DNA of 64,000 bases from Vibrio sp. 10N.286.49.B1. GTDB taxonomy: Bacteria; Pseudomonadota; Gammaproteobacteria; Enterobacterales; Vibrionaceae. Both the position numbers and the translations under genes were made by a program. Below are positions 8,956 to 18,129 of this stretch, in pieces (position 1 is the first letter of the stretch; every line of letters starts with the position of its first letter). A model generated the notes under the pieces. That model ran no database searches and was not told the DNA's origin. It saw only the letters and a list, made by a program, of their open reading frames with translations. The DNA lies in the NCBI RefSeq assembly GCF_002873335.1, contig NZ_MCUW01000027.1, positions 158,410 to 222,409 on the forward strand, read 5' to 3'.

Positions 8956-11900
8956 CTAAGCGATATCGGATGGGAAGTTGATATCATCTTGTTCCAAGTC
9001 GCTCCAAATAGTGACTTCTTTCCCATCCGTACTTTCAAGTTTGTAACCATACAAGTTTGAGGTATCAAGGTTTTGTGCTTCGTAGGCATCTTTGAGTCCT
9101 TGGTCCATATCAACCGTTGTACTCTTAAGTTCCCACCCCCAGCCTGACAAGTCGATAGATTTGGCTCCGGTACATACAAACTGACCATTTGCTTCTCCAG
9201 CCGTATCATTAACAGCAATTTTGTCGAGTGCGATGGCTATGTCGGTGTCAGTTGAACTGACCTTCACGCCTTCAATCTCTTGAAATGCGGTATTGGACAT
9301 GTCGATGGTTTGATTGTCGGTTCCATCGCCTACGACTAAGACGTCAAATCCCTCGCCGCCACTAAAGTAGACAGAGTTAGCGTCACCAGACGTGATTTCT
9401 TCGTTATCGAAAACGAGTGTGTCATCGCCTGAACCAGCAAATAATTGGTCAAGGCCACTGCCGCCGTCTAGGGAGTCGTTACCTTCTTGACCGAAGACAA
9501 GGTCATCACCTGATCCGCCACGTAATGTATCGTTGCCCACGCCACCATCAACAAAGTCATTGTTAGAACCGCCGTCCAACGTATCGTCGCCTTCTTTACC
9601 AGATAGGTTATCAGAGCCTGAACCACCATAGAGCTTGTCGTTACCTAACTCACCAAAGAGCTGATCGTCGCCGGATTGCCCGTAAAGCGTATCGTTGCCA
9701 TCTTGACCGAACAGGGTATCGTTACCGGAACCACCTTCAAGTCGGTCATTACCCTCACCGCCATGAAGTAAATCCGTGCCACTATCACCTTTAAGTCTAT
9801 CGTTTCCGAGTCCACCAGTGAGAGTATCGTCGCCGTCACCGCCAAACAGTTGGTCAGCGCCATCGCCACCGTCTAGCAAGTCGTTGTCGCCATACCCATA
9901 AAGTTTATCGTCACCCTCATTACCTTCTAGAGTGTCATGCCCGCTGCCTGCGTTCAGGGTGTCGTTACCTTGGCCACCATAAAGTTTGTCATCGCCATCG
10001 CCGGCACTTAAGGTGTCGTTGCCTTCATCACCCCATAGCTGGTCGTTTCCAGCGCCAGATGAGAGTGAATCATTCCCTTCATTACCTGATAACTGATTAT
10101 TACCCGCCGACGCAATAATGGTGTCGTTACCTAATCCGCCTCGGACCGTATCGTGTCCTGAGCCTGAGGTCAGGGTGTCATCACCGTCACCACCGTCAAG
10201 GATGTCGTCGCCGCTTCCAGAGGTCATCGCGTCATCGCCTTCGCCTCCTGATAACGTGTTGCTGCCAGCTTCCGCTAGAATTTGGTCATCACCTATGCCT
10301 CCGAACACGGTATCATTGCCGGCGCCAGTTTCAATATAATCACTGCCTTCGCCACCGATGATAGTTTCATTGCCGGTACCGCCCAAAATGATGTCATCGC
10401 CCATACCGCCATCAAGTGTGTTATTACCTGATTCGCCGTAAAGTTGATCGACACCTTCTCCGCCAGACAGGTTGTCTGCACCTGAACCCGCATACAAGAA
10501 GTCGTCTCCAGTACCGCCTGTTAGTGTGTCGTTGCCTGCGCCGCCAAGTAAAATGTCCGCGTCTTCGTTACCCGATAGCACGTCATTGCCATCTCCGCCA
10601 TCTAATGTATCCGTACCTAAGCCACCCGACAGTACATCGGCACCGCCCGCACCGGATAAGGCGTCATTACCTTCACCACCGCTGGCCGTGTCGTTTCCGG
10701 CTCCACCAAAGAGCGTGTCGTTACCTTGCTCTAGAGCAATAGTGTTATTGCCGGCTTCGCCGTAGACCGTATCGTCGCCCAAACCGGCTTGAATGTTATC
10801 CTCGCCATCGCCAGCAAAGAGCGTATCGTTACCCGCGCCGCCAGTAATCGTGTCGTCATCTTCACCACCGTACAGGGTATCGCTTTCTTCACTACCGATT
10901 AATGTATCGTTGCCGCTGCCGCCAAATATGTTGTGCGAGCCGGTGGATGCTGCTGTGAGAGTGTCGTTACCTGCTTCGCCAAGCAGGGTATCTTGGCCAT
11001 CATCGGTCATGGTGTCATCACCGGCACCACCCGCTAAGAAGTCATAACCCGCACCACCGACCAATTCATCATTACCTGCACCACCAAAGAGGGCATCATT
11101 ACCGTCTTCACCGAACAGTTTGTCATCCCCGTCACCACCATCTAAATGGTCGTCGCCGCTACCTGCATTGATAGTATCTGCGCCTTTATCGGCGAAGATG
11201 GCGTCATTTCCTGCACCTGTTTTGACCGTATCGCTGCCAATGCCACCAAACACAGAATCACTACCGGCGCCGGTATCTATCGTATTTGTGCCGGCTTCAC
11301 CAAAGACTGTATCATCGCCTTCTCCTGTGACGACAGTATCGATTCCTGAACCCGCAAATACCGTGTCATTACCTTTGCCTGAGATTAAGGTGTCATTATC
11401 TGCACCACCTGCCAATACATCCGCTTCGTCAGAGCCCATCAGGGTATCGTGGCCAGAGCCACCAAAAAGCTCGCTTCCATTTTGACCAGCCGTAATGGTG
11501 TCGTTGCCGCCTTCACCAAACAGTTTGTTTGCGCCAGCCTCTCCCGATATTGTGTCGTCGCCACTGCCAGCAAAGATGGTATCGTTGCCTAATCCCGCTG
11601 TGATGACATCGTTTCCAGCGCCTGCAAACACTTCATCATTACCATCACCCGCTGTAATTTGGTCTGAGCCTGAACCTGCATACAGTCGATCATCGCCTGA
11701 ACCACCATCGATAATATTGTCGCCATCACCGGCATATAACGTGTCATTTCCTGAGCCCGATGTGATGGTGTCGCTACCGCCATCGGCGTAAACCGTATTT
11801 TGGCCGTCACCAGTGTCAATCTGGTTATCACCGCCACCGGCGTAAATCGTGTCATCACCACTACCGGCATTAATAATATCGTCACCGGCCTCGGTATAAA

Positions 11901-13395
11901 TGGTGTCATGACCGTCTGCTGTATCGATAACATTGTGACCACTTTGTCCAAAGACGAGGTCGTCGCCTGCACCCGTATTGATTTGGTCATCGCCTTCGCC
12001 AGCATAGACTTGATCATTACCAAGCCCGGTTGAAATAATGTCTGCGCCTTCGTTTGCGTGCACTATGTCGTCACCGTCACCACCGTCGAGTGTGTCAATG
12101 CCTGCACCACCATACAATTCATCATTACCTTCTCCACCAATGAGGTGGTCGGCTCCGTCATCCCCGATTAGGACATCATTACCAGCACCACCCATAAGTA
12201 GGTCATCACCGTACTCGCCGACTAGCACGTCATCACCTGCATCGCCCTGAAGGTTGTCATTTCCGTCGCCGCCAAGGAGTAGATCGTTATCATCGCCGCC
12301 AGAGATCGTATCATCGCCTGATCCACCCATAACAAAGTCAGCACCGCTTCCCGCTAAAATGGTATCATTGCCTTCCTCACCATGCAGTTCGTCAGCCCCG
12401 TCGCCACCTTCTAGGTGATCGGTGCCCTTGCCACCGAAGACTTTATCGTCGCCAGCGTCGCCATATAACGTGTCATCACCGTCGTCGCCAATGACTACGT
12501 CAGCGCCTTCGCCGCCATAGATGGTATCGTTACCCATTTCGCCAAGTAACAAGTCATCACCGTCATCACCGTGCAGCGTGTCATCACCATCGCTGCCCAT
12601 GAGCGTATCGTTGCCAGTGCCACCGAAAAGTGTGTCGTCGCCATTTCCTCCGATAAGAACGTCATCACCTTCGTCGCCATACAGGGTATCGTCGTTGATA
12701 TCACCATCAAGAAAGTCATTACCAGTTCCACCGTAGATGGTGTCTTCACCTTGTTGTCCTTTAAGAATATCGTCGCCTGCACCGCCATGAATTTGGTCAT
12801 CAAAGATGTTATGAACGTCGATATCTACGGTATTGAGGTCGTTGATTGGTTGACCTTGGTTATCTTCTAACGAAAAGAAAAGAGGGCTGTTACCTTCTAC
12901 TTGAGCTTCAGTAAACTCAAAGTCGACGCTAATATCACCGTTCTCATCGACGTTTGCTTCTTGAGAATGGATGATGGTCCCGTTTTCGTCCTTGATGAGC
13001 ACGGTGACTGTATCAGGGGCGTTGGATACATTGAAGTTGGCGGTTAGATTACCGGTTTGGTCGATGACGTAGTTGCCAAGGCGAACGCCGTGGGATTCGG
13101 CTTCTGAGCTCGTACCTTGCCCTTGGCTAGAATAGGAATAGACAGACTGACTATTACCCCAACTATCGTCACTGCTCGTTGAGTCAGTTGATGTGCTGGA
13201 ATCGGAAGCGCTGTATTCGACATCGCCCAAAACGGTATCGGCACCGTCACCCGAGCGAATAAGGTCGGCCCCTTCGCCACCAGCAACAAAGTCGTCGCCT
13301 TGCTGAGTATGCACTTCATCGTTACCTGATTGAGCGTTAACGTTGTCTGCGTTCTCTGTACCTGAAATCAAGTCGTCGTGTTTGGTTCCGTCCAT
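8956..13395 (-). CDS. Very long RTX (hemolysin-type calcium-binding repeat) secreted protein
   Basis: A 1479-residue acidic, Gly/Asp-rich protein. Layout: two or three RTX-like nonapeptides at the N-terminus (about 5-58), a Ser/Thr-rich linker (60-100), a beta-rich Ig-like domain (about 105-195), an almost unbroken array of GGxGxDxLx nonapeptides (about 199-1325, room for roughly 125 units), and a 155-residue C-terminus with no repeats that probably holds the export signal. There is no Sec signal and no protease, lipase, epimerase or pore-forming domain, so a structural calcium-binding matrix or surface role fits better than a toxin. Type I secretion through the exporter at 1761-4771 is inferred. 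AGAGG lies seven bases before the ATG. The barrel gene at 13654-14637 lies upstream on the same strand, 258 bases away. Confidence 0.9.
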   Translation of the reverse strand: MDGTKHDDLISGTENADNVNAQSGNDEVHTQQGDDFVAGGEGADLIRSGDGADTVLGDVEYSASDSSTSTDSTSSDDSWGNSQSVYSYSSQGQGTSSEAESHGVRLGNYVIDQTGNLTANFNVSNAPDTVTVLIKDENGTIIHSQEANVDENGDISVDFEFTEAQVEGNSPLFFSLEDNQGQPINDLNTVDIDVHNIFDDQIHGGAGDDILKGQQGEDTIYGGTGNDFLDGDINDDTLYGDEGDDVLIGGNGDDTLFGGTGNDTLMGSDGDDTLHGDDGDDLLLGEMGNDTIYGGEGADVVIGDDGDDTLYGDAGDDKVFGGKGTDHLEGGDGADELHGEEGNDTILAGSGADFVMGGSGDDTISGGDDNDLLLGGDGNDNLQGDAGDDVLVGEYGDDLLMGGAGNDVLIGDDGADHLIGGEGNDELYGGAGIDTLDGGDGDDIVHANEGADIISTGLGNDQVYAGEGDDQINTGAGDDLVFGQSGHNVIDTADGHDTIYTEAGDDIINAGSGDDTIYAGGGDNQIDTGDGQNTVYADGGSDTITSGSGNDTLYAGDGDNIIDGGSGDDRLYAGSGSDQITAGDGNDEVFAGAGNDVITAGLGNDTIFAGSGDDTISGEAGANKLFGEGGNDTITAGQNGSELFGGSGHDTLMGSDEADVLAGGADNDTLISGKGNDTVFAGSGIDTVVTGEGDDTVFGEAGTNTIDTGAGSDSVFGGIGSDTVKTGAGNDAIFADKGADTINAGSGDDHLDGGDGDDKLFGEDGNDALFGGAGNDELVGGAGYDFLAGGAGDDTMTDDGQDTLLGEAGNDTLTAASTGSHNIFGGSGNDTLIGSEESDTLYGGEDDDTITGGAGNDTLFAGDGEDNIQAGLGDDTVYGEAGNNTIALEQGNDTLFGGAGNDTASGGEGNDALSGAGGADVLSGGLGTDTLDGGDGNDVLSGNEDADILLGGAGNDTLTGGTGDDFLYAGSGADNLSGGEGVDQLYGESGNNTLDGGMGDDIILGGTGNETIIGGEGSDYIETGAGNDTVFGGIGDDQILAEAGSNTLSGGEGDDAMTSGSGDDILDGGDGDDTLTSGSGHDTVRGGLGNDTIIASAGNNQLSGNEGNDSLSSGAGNDQLWGDEGNDTLSAGDGDDKLYGGQGNDTLNAGSGHDTLEGNEGDDKLYGYGDNDLLDGGDGADQLFGGDGDDTLTGGLGNDRLKGDSGTDLLHGGEGNDRLEGGSGNDTLFGQDGNDTLYGQSGDDQLFGELGNDKLYGGSGSDNLSGKEGDDTLDGGSNNDFVDGGVGNDTLRGGSGDDLVFGQEGNDSLDGGSGLDQLFAGSGDDTLVFDNEEITSGDANSVYFSGGEGFDVLVVGDGTDNQTIDMSNTAFQEIEGVKVSSTDTDIAIALDKIAVNDTAGEANGQFVCTGAKSIDLSGWGWELKSTTVDMDQGLKDAYEAQNLDTSNLYGYKLESTDGKEVTIWSDLEQDDINFPSDIA
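9415..12801 (-). repeat. RTX nonapeptide-coding repeat array
   Basis: Tandem 27-base units coding GGxGxDxLx-type calcium-binding turns fill about 3.4 kb. Codon use drifts between units, so the DNA repeats are degenerate while the protein repeats stay regular. The array causes many spurious long frames on both strands. Confidence 0.9.
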
Positions 13396-13653
13396 GGAGT
13401 GCCTCTCTTTTTAGATGTCGGATGTTCAATACGAATGAATTAGGAGATCTAATAACGAAATCAACTAAATCTGCTTTTGATTTTTAATAAAGCATGTAGC
13501 ATGCCAAATCGAGTAAAAATACGTAACCGATTGAATTGCCGTTATTTATGTTGAAATTACTCGGTATGCCGCTGTGGTTATTAGAAAGGGATCTCATTTT
13601 GACTTGCGAAAAGAGAGGAGAGAAACGCAATAAGTGGGGAGGTAGACTGATTC

Positions 13654-14637
13654 TCAAAAAGCGAATGAATAAGCGAGCATGATAGAGCCATCTAAGAACC
13701 GCCCTGTATTTTCACCAGCATCACTAGAATTCCAACGGTTGCCTGAGTAGTTATTATATTGCAGCGTAATGGTACCTGGACGCCAATCAAAGTATCCAAA
13801 GCCGTAAGTGTAATCAGGGTTCCATGGTTGTTGCTGTGAACGGTCAAAATAATAAAAGGCAGTGGCGTTGATATACCAATTTCCTGTGATTGCGTATTTA
13901 CACCCTAACGACAGGGTTTGATGGTTCGCTTTATAGTCCGACGAGGCTAAATCGAAATAACTGGGGGTGTAATTGTAGTCGGTCTGACAACCAATACTTC
14001 CATCATCGCTGACCCTTGTCCACTCTAGCAGTTTACCAGTAATTGGAAATTTCCACCCTAGTGACCAGGTTCCTTCGTTGAAGTTGGTACGAGACCCTCC
14101 TGGTTCGGGGCTAAAGCGATTACCGCCATAGTTGGAGTAGAGCAGGCTAAATGTATAAGGACGCCAATCACTGTATCCGAAGACATAAGTGAAATCTGGA
14201 TTCCAAGTCTGTTGTTGCTCTTTATCAAAATAGTAATACAAGGTACCAGATACGAACCAATTACCGAGCAGCACATATTTAAGCGAGAGATTCGCGGTAT
14301 AGTTGACATTGGAAGGGCCGTTGGTTGCGCCAGAGGGCAAATTTGCCTCTTCAGTTTGAATCAGTGGAAGGTTTAAAGAGAAATTGCCGCTAAGACCTGA
14401 AAGGCCTTCTCTATTTTCAAGTTCTCCAAATGGCAGTTCAAAAGAGCTTTCAACACCACGCCAAATTAAATCGAGCTCGGTCTCTTCATTGTCATTATTA
14501 ATAGAATTATCACCTTTGGTGATATTAGGTGATATTGGGGCTGGTGCGTGTTGGCGCGAATTAGATAAATAGTCGTCTGCCTTTACTAAGAGCGGAGTAA
14601 GAGCGATAACAACATAAATACTCGCTTTATTATTCAT
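13654..14637 (-). CDS. Outer-membrane beta-barrel-like protein with internal duplication
   Basis: A 327-residue exported protein; MNNKASIYVVIALTPLLVKA is the signal peptide, so I use the ATG at 14637 and not the frame opening at 14685. It ends in Phe after alternating aromatic/polar strands (YSFAF), a typical outer-membrane barrel ending. Two halves repeat one pattern: YYYFDKEQQQTWNPDFTYVF...GYSDWRP and FYYFDRSQQQPWNPDYTYGF...GYFDWRP, each followed by a YSNYGGNR or YNNYSGNR turn. I know of no named family for it. It lies upstream of the RTX gene on the same strand and divergent from the polysaccharide cluster. It could be a barrel for polymer passage or RTX anchoring, but that is speculation. 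Confidence 0.8.
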   Translation of the reverse strand: MNNKASIYVVIALTPLLVKADDYLSNSRQHAPAPISPNITKGDNSINNDNEETELDLIWRGVESSFELPFGELENREGLSGLSGNFSLNLPLIQTEEANLPSGATNGPSNVNYTANLSLKYVLLGNWFVSGTLYYYFDKEQQQTWNPDFTYVFGYSDWRPYTFSLLYSNYGGNRFSPEPGGSRTNFNEGTWSLGWKFPITGKLLEWTRVSDDGSIGCQTDYNYTPSYFDLASSDYKANHQTLSLGCKYAITGNWYINATAFYYFDRSQQQPWNPDYTYGFGYFDWRPGTITLQYNNYSGNRWNSSDAGENTGRFLDGSIMLAYSFAF

Positions 14638-14720
14638 ATTAACTCGCCATAGTTTAGAGGTAGAACATAAGGTTAATTCAAGCACAATCTCACGCTAACG
14701 TGAAGAAAACAAAAAATATT

Positions 14721-14749
14721 TTGGTAATTTTAATTTCTGTTCCTATCCT
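14721..14749 (+). promoter_or_regulatory. Possible sigma-70 promoter of the polysaccharide cluster
   Basis: TTGGTA (14721-14726) and TATCCT (14744-14749) are separated by 17 bases, each four of six to consensus, and would start RNA about 30 bases before the first gene. Found by eye only. Confidence 0.35.
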
Positions 14750-14785
14750 CATTAGTATGGTTAGGGCGTCGTGGAATACTGATGA

Positions 14786-16009
14786 ATGGAAAACGTTGAA
14801 ATCCGTGGTAATCAAATGAAAAGAGCCATTCTGTTAGTTGAAGACAATAAGACAACACAGATATTAATGAGCTCTTTGTTAAAAAAACGCGGTTACGACG
14901 TTACAGTAGCAAATCACGGCTATGAAGCACTCGAAGCCCTTAACAAAAGTGAACATATTCAATTTGTACTGAGTGATTGGGTGATGCCTAAAATGGACGG
15001 CGTCCAGTTGTGTAAAGAACTCAAGTCCACTAATTATAATCGCTATATATTTTTTGTGTTGCTGTCTTCACAAGATGATCAGGATTCGATCATTAATGGC
15101 ATCGATGCGGGTGCGGATGATTTTGTAGCAAAAAATACCGCAATCGACGAACTGGATGCTCGAATTCGAGCTGGATTCAGAAACTTAGGGCTACACAACG
15201 AACTGCTTCAAAAAAATCATCAATTGGATACCGCCTATGCCACGATACGGCAAGATTTGGACTCCGCGGGTGATTTTATTCGCCAGCTTCTTCCAACTCG
15301 AACGACATTTGAGCATGTATCGATGGCATATACCTCGATACCCAGTGCGCAGGTTGGGGGCGACATTCTGGGGTACTTCCAACTAGATGATGATCACGTC
15401 GGCTTCTATCTACTCGATGTCTCTGGCCATGGGGTTGCGTCGGCTTTGTTGTCTTTCTCAGTTCACCAAACGCTTTCAGTAGTCAATGGTCCCAGCTCCG
15501 TTGTTTTTAAAGATACCAGTAAGGGGCGGGTAATTCGGCCTGCAGATGAAGTGGTAACCAAGCTCAATGATATTTATAGCCAAGATTCTTCGAGCCACCT
15601 CTATTTTACCATGGTGTATGCCGTACTGAATCAAGCAACGGGTGAGCTTAACTATTGTGCTGCGGGGCACCCACCCATTGTATGGCTTCAAGACGAAGCA
15701 GGAACACCACAATTTCTAGGTGATGATAATTTCGTGGTTGGGATGTTTGATTTTGCTGACTACAAACAAGAAACGATTTCTTTGGGGCCAAAAGATGAAG
15801 TTTGGCTTTATACCGACGGTATAACGGAAGCCCGTGTTGGCGAAGAGTTTTATACCGAGGAGAGGTTAAAAGACCTTATCGCTCTTCAGGAAAGGGAGCG
15901 CTTTGAAGATAAGCCTGCTCGTATTGTGTCTTCAGTACGGGACTGGCAACAAAATGAAATGTTCGACGATGATGTCAGCATTCTAGTGTGTAAATGGACA
16001 CCACAATAG
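14786..16009 (+). CDS. Receiver-PP2C phosphatase (RsbU/SpoIIE-like response regulator)
   Basis: 407 residues. An N-terminal receiver (about 12-130) has E19/D20, the phospho-acceptor D64 in LSDWVMPKMDG and a degenerate LLSSQ switch strand. A short linker helix leads to a PP2C serine phosphatase domain (about 175-403) with VGGD (191-193), LDVSGHG (211-216) and DDVSILV near the end, all metal-binding landmarks. An ATG at 14816 would remove ten residues and is almost as good. By analogy with RsbU, Pseudomonas HsbR and Vibrio fischeri SypE, a phosphorelay input should control dephosphorylation of the STAS protein encoded 12 bases downstream. No sensor kinase is next to it, so the input is unknown. 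It is the first gene of the cluster. Confidence 0.92.
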   Translation: MENVEIRGNQMKRAILLVEDNKTTQILMSSLLKKRGYDVTVANHGYEALEALNKSEHIQFVLSDWVMPKMDGVQLCKELKSTNYNRYIFFVLLSSQDDQDSIINGIDAGADDFVAKNTAIDELDARIRAGFRNLGLHNELLQKNHQLDTAYATIRQDLDSAGDFIRQLLPTRTTFEHVSMAYTSIPSAQVGGDILGYFQLDDDHVGFYLLDVSGHGVASALLSFSVHQTLSVVNGPSSVVFKDTSKGRVIRPADEVVTKLNDIYSQDSSSHLYFTMVYAVLNQATGELNYCAAGHPPIVWLQDEAGTPQFLGDDNFVVGMFDFADYKQETISLGPKDEVWLYTDGITEARVGEEFYTEERLKDLIALQERERFEDKPARIVSSVRDWQQNEMFDDDVSILVCKWTPQ

Positions 16010-16021
16010 GTAGGGAATCTT

Positions 16022-16354
16022 ATGAAGTACGATATTTCTGACAACGACTTGTTTACCGTTATTCAAGTGCAAGAAAGCCGTTTTGATGCAAAGTTAGCGA
16101 CGTCGTTTCGTTCAACGATTGAAGAGATACAGGCCGACATTAAGCCTAACCTTTTACTCGATATTTCTGAAGTAACGTTCATGGATAGTAGTGGGCTAGG
16201 TGCAATTATGGCGGTATATAAAATGCTTAGAGATAAACAAATTGCCGTTGTCGGTGCGAAAAAGCCGGTTAGGGAGCTGTTTAAACTCACGAGAATGGAC
16301 CGATTAATAAAAACGTATGACACCGTCGAAGATGCGGTTGCTACGTCAGTGTAA
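16022..16354 (+). CDS. STAS-domain anti-anti-sigma-like switch protein (RsbV/SpoIIAA-like)
   Basis: A 110-residue single STAS domain. The hallmark FMDSSGLGAI lies at 53-62; S56 aligns with the phosphorylated serine of RsbV and SpoIIAA. AGGGA precedes the ATG. In partner switching the unphosphorylated form binds the HATPase partner or another target, the kinase phosphorylates the serine and the PP2C enzyme resets it. Both partners are encoded here (upstream phosphatase, RsbW-like kinase at 17658), so the module is self-contained. No dedicated sigma factor is present, so the output may be an enzyme or transporter, as for SypA in Vibrio fischeri, which controls polysaccharide without a sigma factor. 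Confidence 0.92.
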   Translation: MKYDISDNDLFTVIQVQESRFDAKLATSFRSTIEEIQADIKPNLLLDISEVTFMDSSGLGAIMAVYKMLRDKQIAVVGAKKPVRELFKLTRMDRLIKTYDTVEDAVATSV

Positions 16355-16387
16355 TAATTAATTATAATCTATGGCTAGGAAACGAAT

Positions 16388-17512
16388 ATGAAAGGAATGA
16401 TTCTTGCAGCAGGGAAGGGGACGCGTGTTCGTCCTATTACCCAACAAATTCCCAAACCGATGATCCCGATATTGGGGAAGCCGGTAATGGAGTCGATGAT
16501 TGAATTGTTTGCTCAACATAACATTAGAAAAATTGTCATCAATACCAGCCATTTAGCTGAAGTGATTGAAGGCTATTTTGGTGATGGACATCATTTTGAT
16601 GTTCAGTTGTCCTATTCATGTGAGGGCGCACTGGAAGATGGCGTCTTTCAAAGTAAAGCATTAGGCTCGGCGGGTGGCATGAAGCGCATTCAAGAGTTTT
16701 CTGGGTTTTTTGATGAGACGTTTGTTGTCGTTTGTGGCGATGCTTGGATTGATTTAGACCTTAAAGAGGCCGTAAAGAAGCATCGTAAAAATGGCGGGAT
16801 AGCGACCATCATTACAAAGCGAGTCCATGCCGATGACGTCGAAAAATATGGGGTAGTGGTGACTGGCCCCAAAGGGCTCGTGCAGAGCTTTCAAGAAAAA
16901 CCAGTCAAAGAAGACGCCTTATCCGACCAAGTAAACACGGGTATCTATATCTTTGAACCTGCTATTTTCGATTATATCCCCAAAGAGACAGAGTTTGATA
17001 TTGGTAGTGAATTGTTTCCTAAACTGGTGGAGCAGCACGTGCCGTTTCATGCCGTAGAAATGAATTTCCAATGGCTTGATGTCGGTAACATTAAGGATAT
17101 CTGGGGAGTTACTGAGGATGTGTTAAGTGGCAAAGTACCCGGTTATCGCATTCCCGGTACACAAGTTAAAGCGGGTATCTGGTTAGGTATTAACACTAAT
17201 ATTGACCTTTCAAAATGTAATATTGTTCCTCCAGTTGTCATCGGGAGCGGTTGCCTTATAGAAGAAGGTGCAACGATCATTGGACCTGCGTTGATTGGTG
17301 CAAACTGTCACGTTAAGCGTGATTCTACGGTTAAGCATTCTTTGATTTTTGATTACACCCAGATACACCAAGGTGTTGATATAAAAGAGCAAACTATTTT
17401 TGGTGATTTTAGTATTGGCCACGATGGACAAACAGAAAGCTTGGCAATGTGGACAAATTTGCGACCTTATCCAGCAATGAATCGTTTGACTGATGCTATC
17501 AACACGATGTGA
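16388..17512 (+). CDS. Sugar-1-phosphate nucleotidyltransferase (mannose-1-phosphate guanylyltransferase-like)
   Basis: 374 residues. The N-terminus holds the nucleotidyltransferase signature LAAGKGTRVRP followed by PKPMIPI, and a VCGDAWIDLDL metal-binding strand. The C-terminal third is a left-handed beta-helix (hexapeptide repeats around residues 255-345), as in GMPP- and GlmU-type enzymes. Length and architecture fit the class that makes GDP-mannose from mannose-1-phosphate and GTP, although UDP- or dTDP-glucose types share the signature. It should supply the sugar donor for the glycosyltransferases downstream. Oddly, it sits between the STAS and kinase genes of the regulatory switch, which ties precursor supply and regulation into one transcript. 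TAGGAAACG precedes the ATG. Confidence 0.85.
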   Translation: MKGMILAAGKGTRVRPITQQIPKPMIPILGKPVMESMIELFAQHNIRKIVINTSHLAEVIEGYFGDGHHFDVQLSYSCEGALEDGVFQSKALGSAGGMKRIQEFSGFFDETFVVVCGDAWIDLDLKEAVKKHRKNGGIATIITKRVHADDVEKYGVVVTGPKGLVQSFQEKPVKEDALSDQVNTGIYIFEPAIFDYIPKETEFDIGSELFPKLVEQHVPFHAVEMNFQWLDVGNIKDIWGVTEDVLSGKVPGYRIPGTQVKAGIWLGINTNIDLSKCNIVPPVVIGSGCLIEEGATIIGPALIGANCHVKRDSTVKHSLIFDYTQIHQGVDIKEQTIFGDFSIGHDGQTESLAMWTNLRPYPAMNRLTDAINTM

Positions 17513-17657
17513 TTTATGTGTACAAATAAAGTATCAATCTAAGTGTGTCTTAGATTTGAGCAAGTGAACGATACGTATGACTCGCAAACTCGCTATGCCG
17601 TTAACATTGGTAAGTGAATAACGCACAAGCGCACATTTCGATAAAGACAGGATGATC

Positions 17658-18104
17658 ATGATGACCAGTGAAGGACATGCATTTTCAAATTCATACAAGA
17701 GCGCCATCGACATATCAAGGGTTGCTGCTAACGACCTTAAAGAGTATTGGTTGTCTCGCAACCTTAGTGATGACGCTATTGGAGAGCTTGAACTCTGTGT
17801 GGTTGAACTGATCAATAATGCGTATGAACATGCTTACGAGAGTCAAGATGGCGAACCGATACAGGTAGCGAGTCGCTACAACGAAAATAAAGTAATTGTT
17901 GATATTATCCATTTTGGTGATGGTATGTCCAAAGCCGAATTTCAGTCGGCTTTGGAAGCTGATTTTATCGAGCCCGATCCAGAAGACCCTGAGACATGGA
18001 CGACGTCTGGTAGAGGATTCATCATATTAGCGGCGTTACTTGATCATGTTGAACTGACACAAGAAGGCGACAAGAACACCTTTACACTTGTCAAAACGGT
18101 TTAG
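17658..18104 (+). CDS. RsbW-like serine kinase / anti-sigma HATPase
   Basis: About 148 residues, one HATPase_c_2 domain. The N-box is in ELELCVVELINNAYEHA (E50, N53), followed by a GDGM G1 box and TSGRGFIIL as the ATP lid. There is no histidine phosphorylation domain, so this is the switch-kinase type that phosphorylates STAS serines. CAGGA serves ATGs at 17658 or 17661; the frame opens at 17652. The 145-base gap after the nucleotidyltransferase gene has no obvious terminator. It completes the phosphatase/STAS/kinase triad. The target it sequesters cannot be seen here. Confidence 0.88.
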   Translation: MMTSEGHAFSNSYKSAIDISRVAANDLKEYWLSRNLSDDAIGELELCVVELINNAYEHAYESQDGEPIQVASRYNENKVIVDIIHFGDGMSKAEFQSALEADFIEPDPEDPETWTTSGRGFIILAALLDHVELTQEGDKNTFTLVKTV

Positions 18105-18129
18105 TAGCTAATTGATTAGGGAGTGGAAA

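Noticed and set aside
9415..12801. Regularly spaced repeats that could suggest a CRISPR array
   Set aside because: The 27-base periodicity is coding (GGxGxDxLx) with no separate unique spacers and no cas genes nearby.
9645..12870. Many open frames of 60-140 codons on both strands inside the RTX gene
   Set aside because: They are by-products of the 27-base repeat; their products are simple Pro/Ser/Val or Met/Thr repeats without ribosome sites.
14786..18104. A complete sigma-B style stress regulon (with its own sigma factor)
   Set aside because: Phosphatase, STAS and kinase are present, but no sigma factor gene is in the window; the output is left open.
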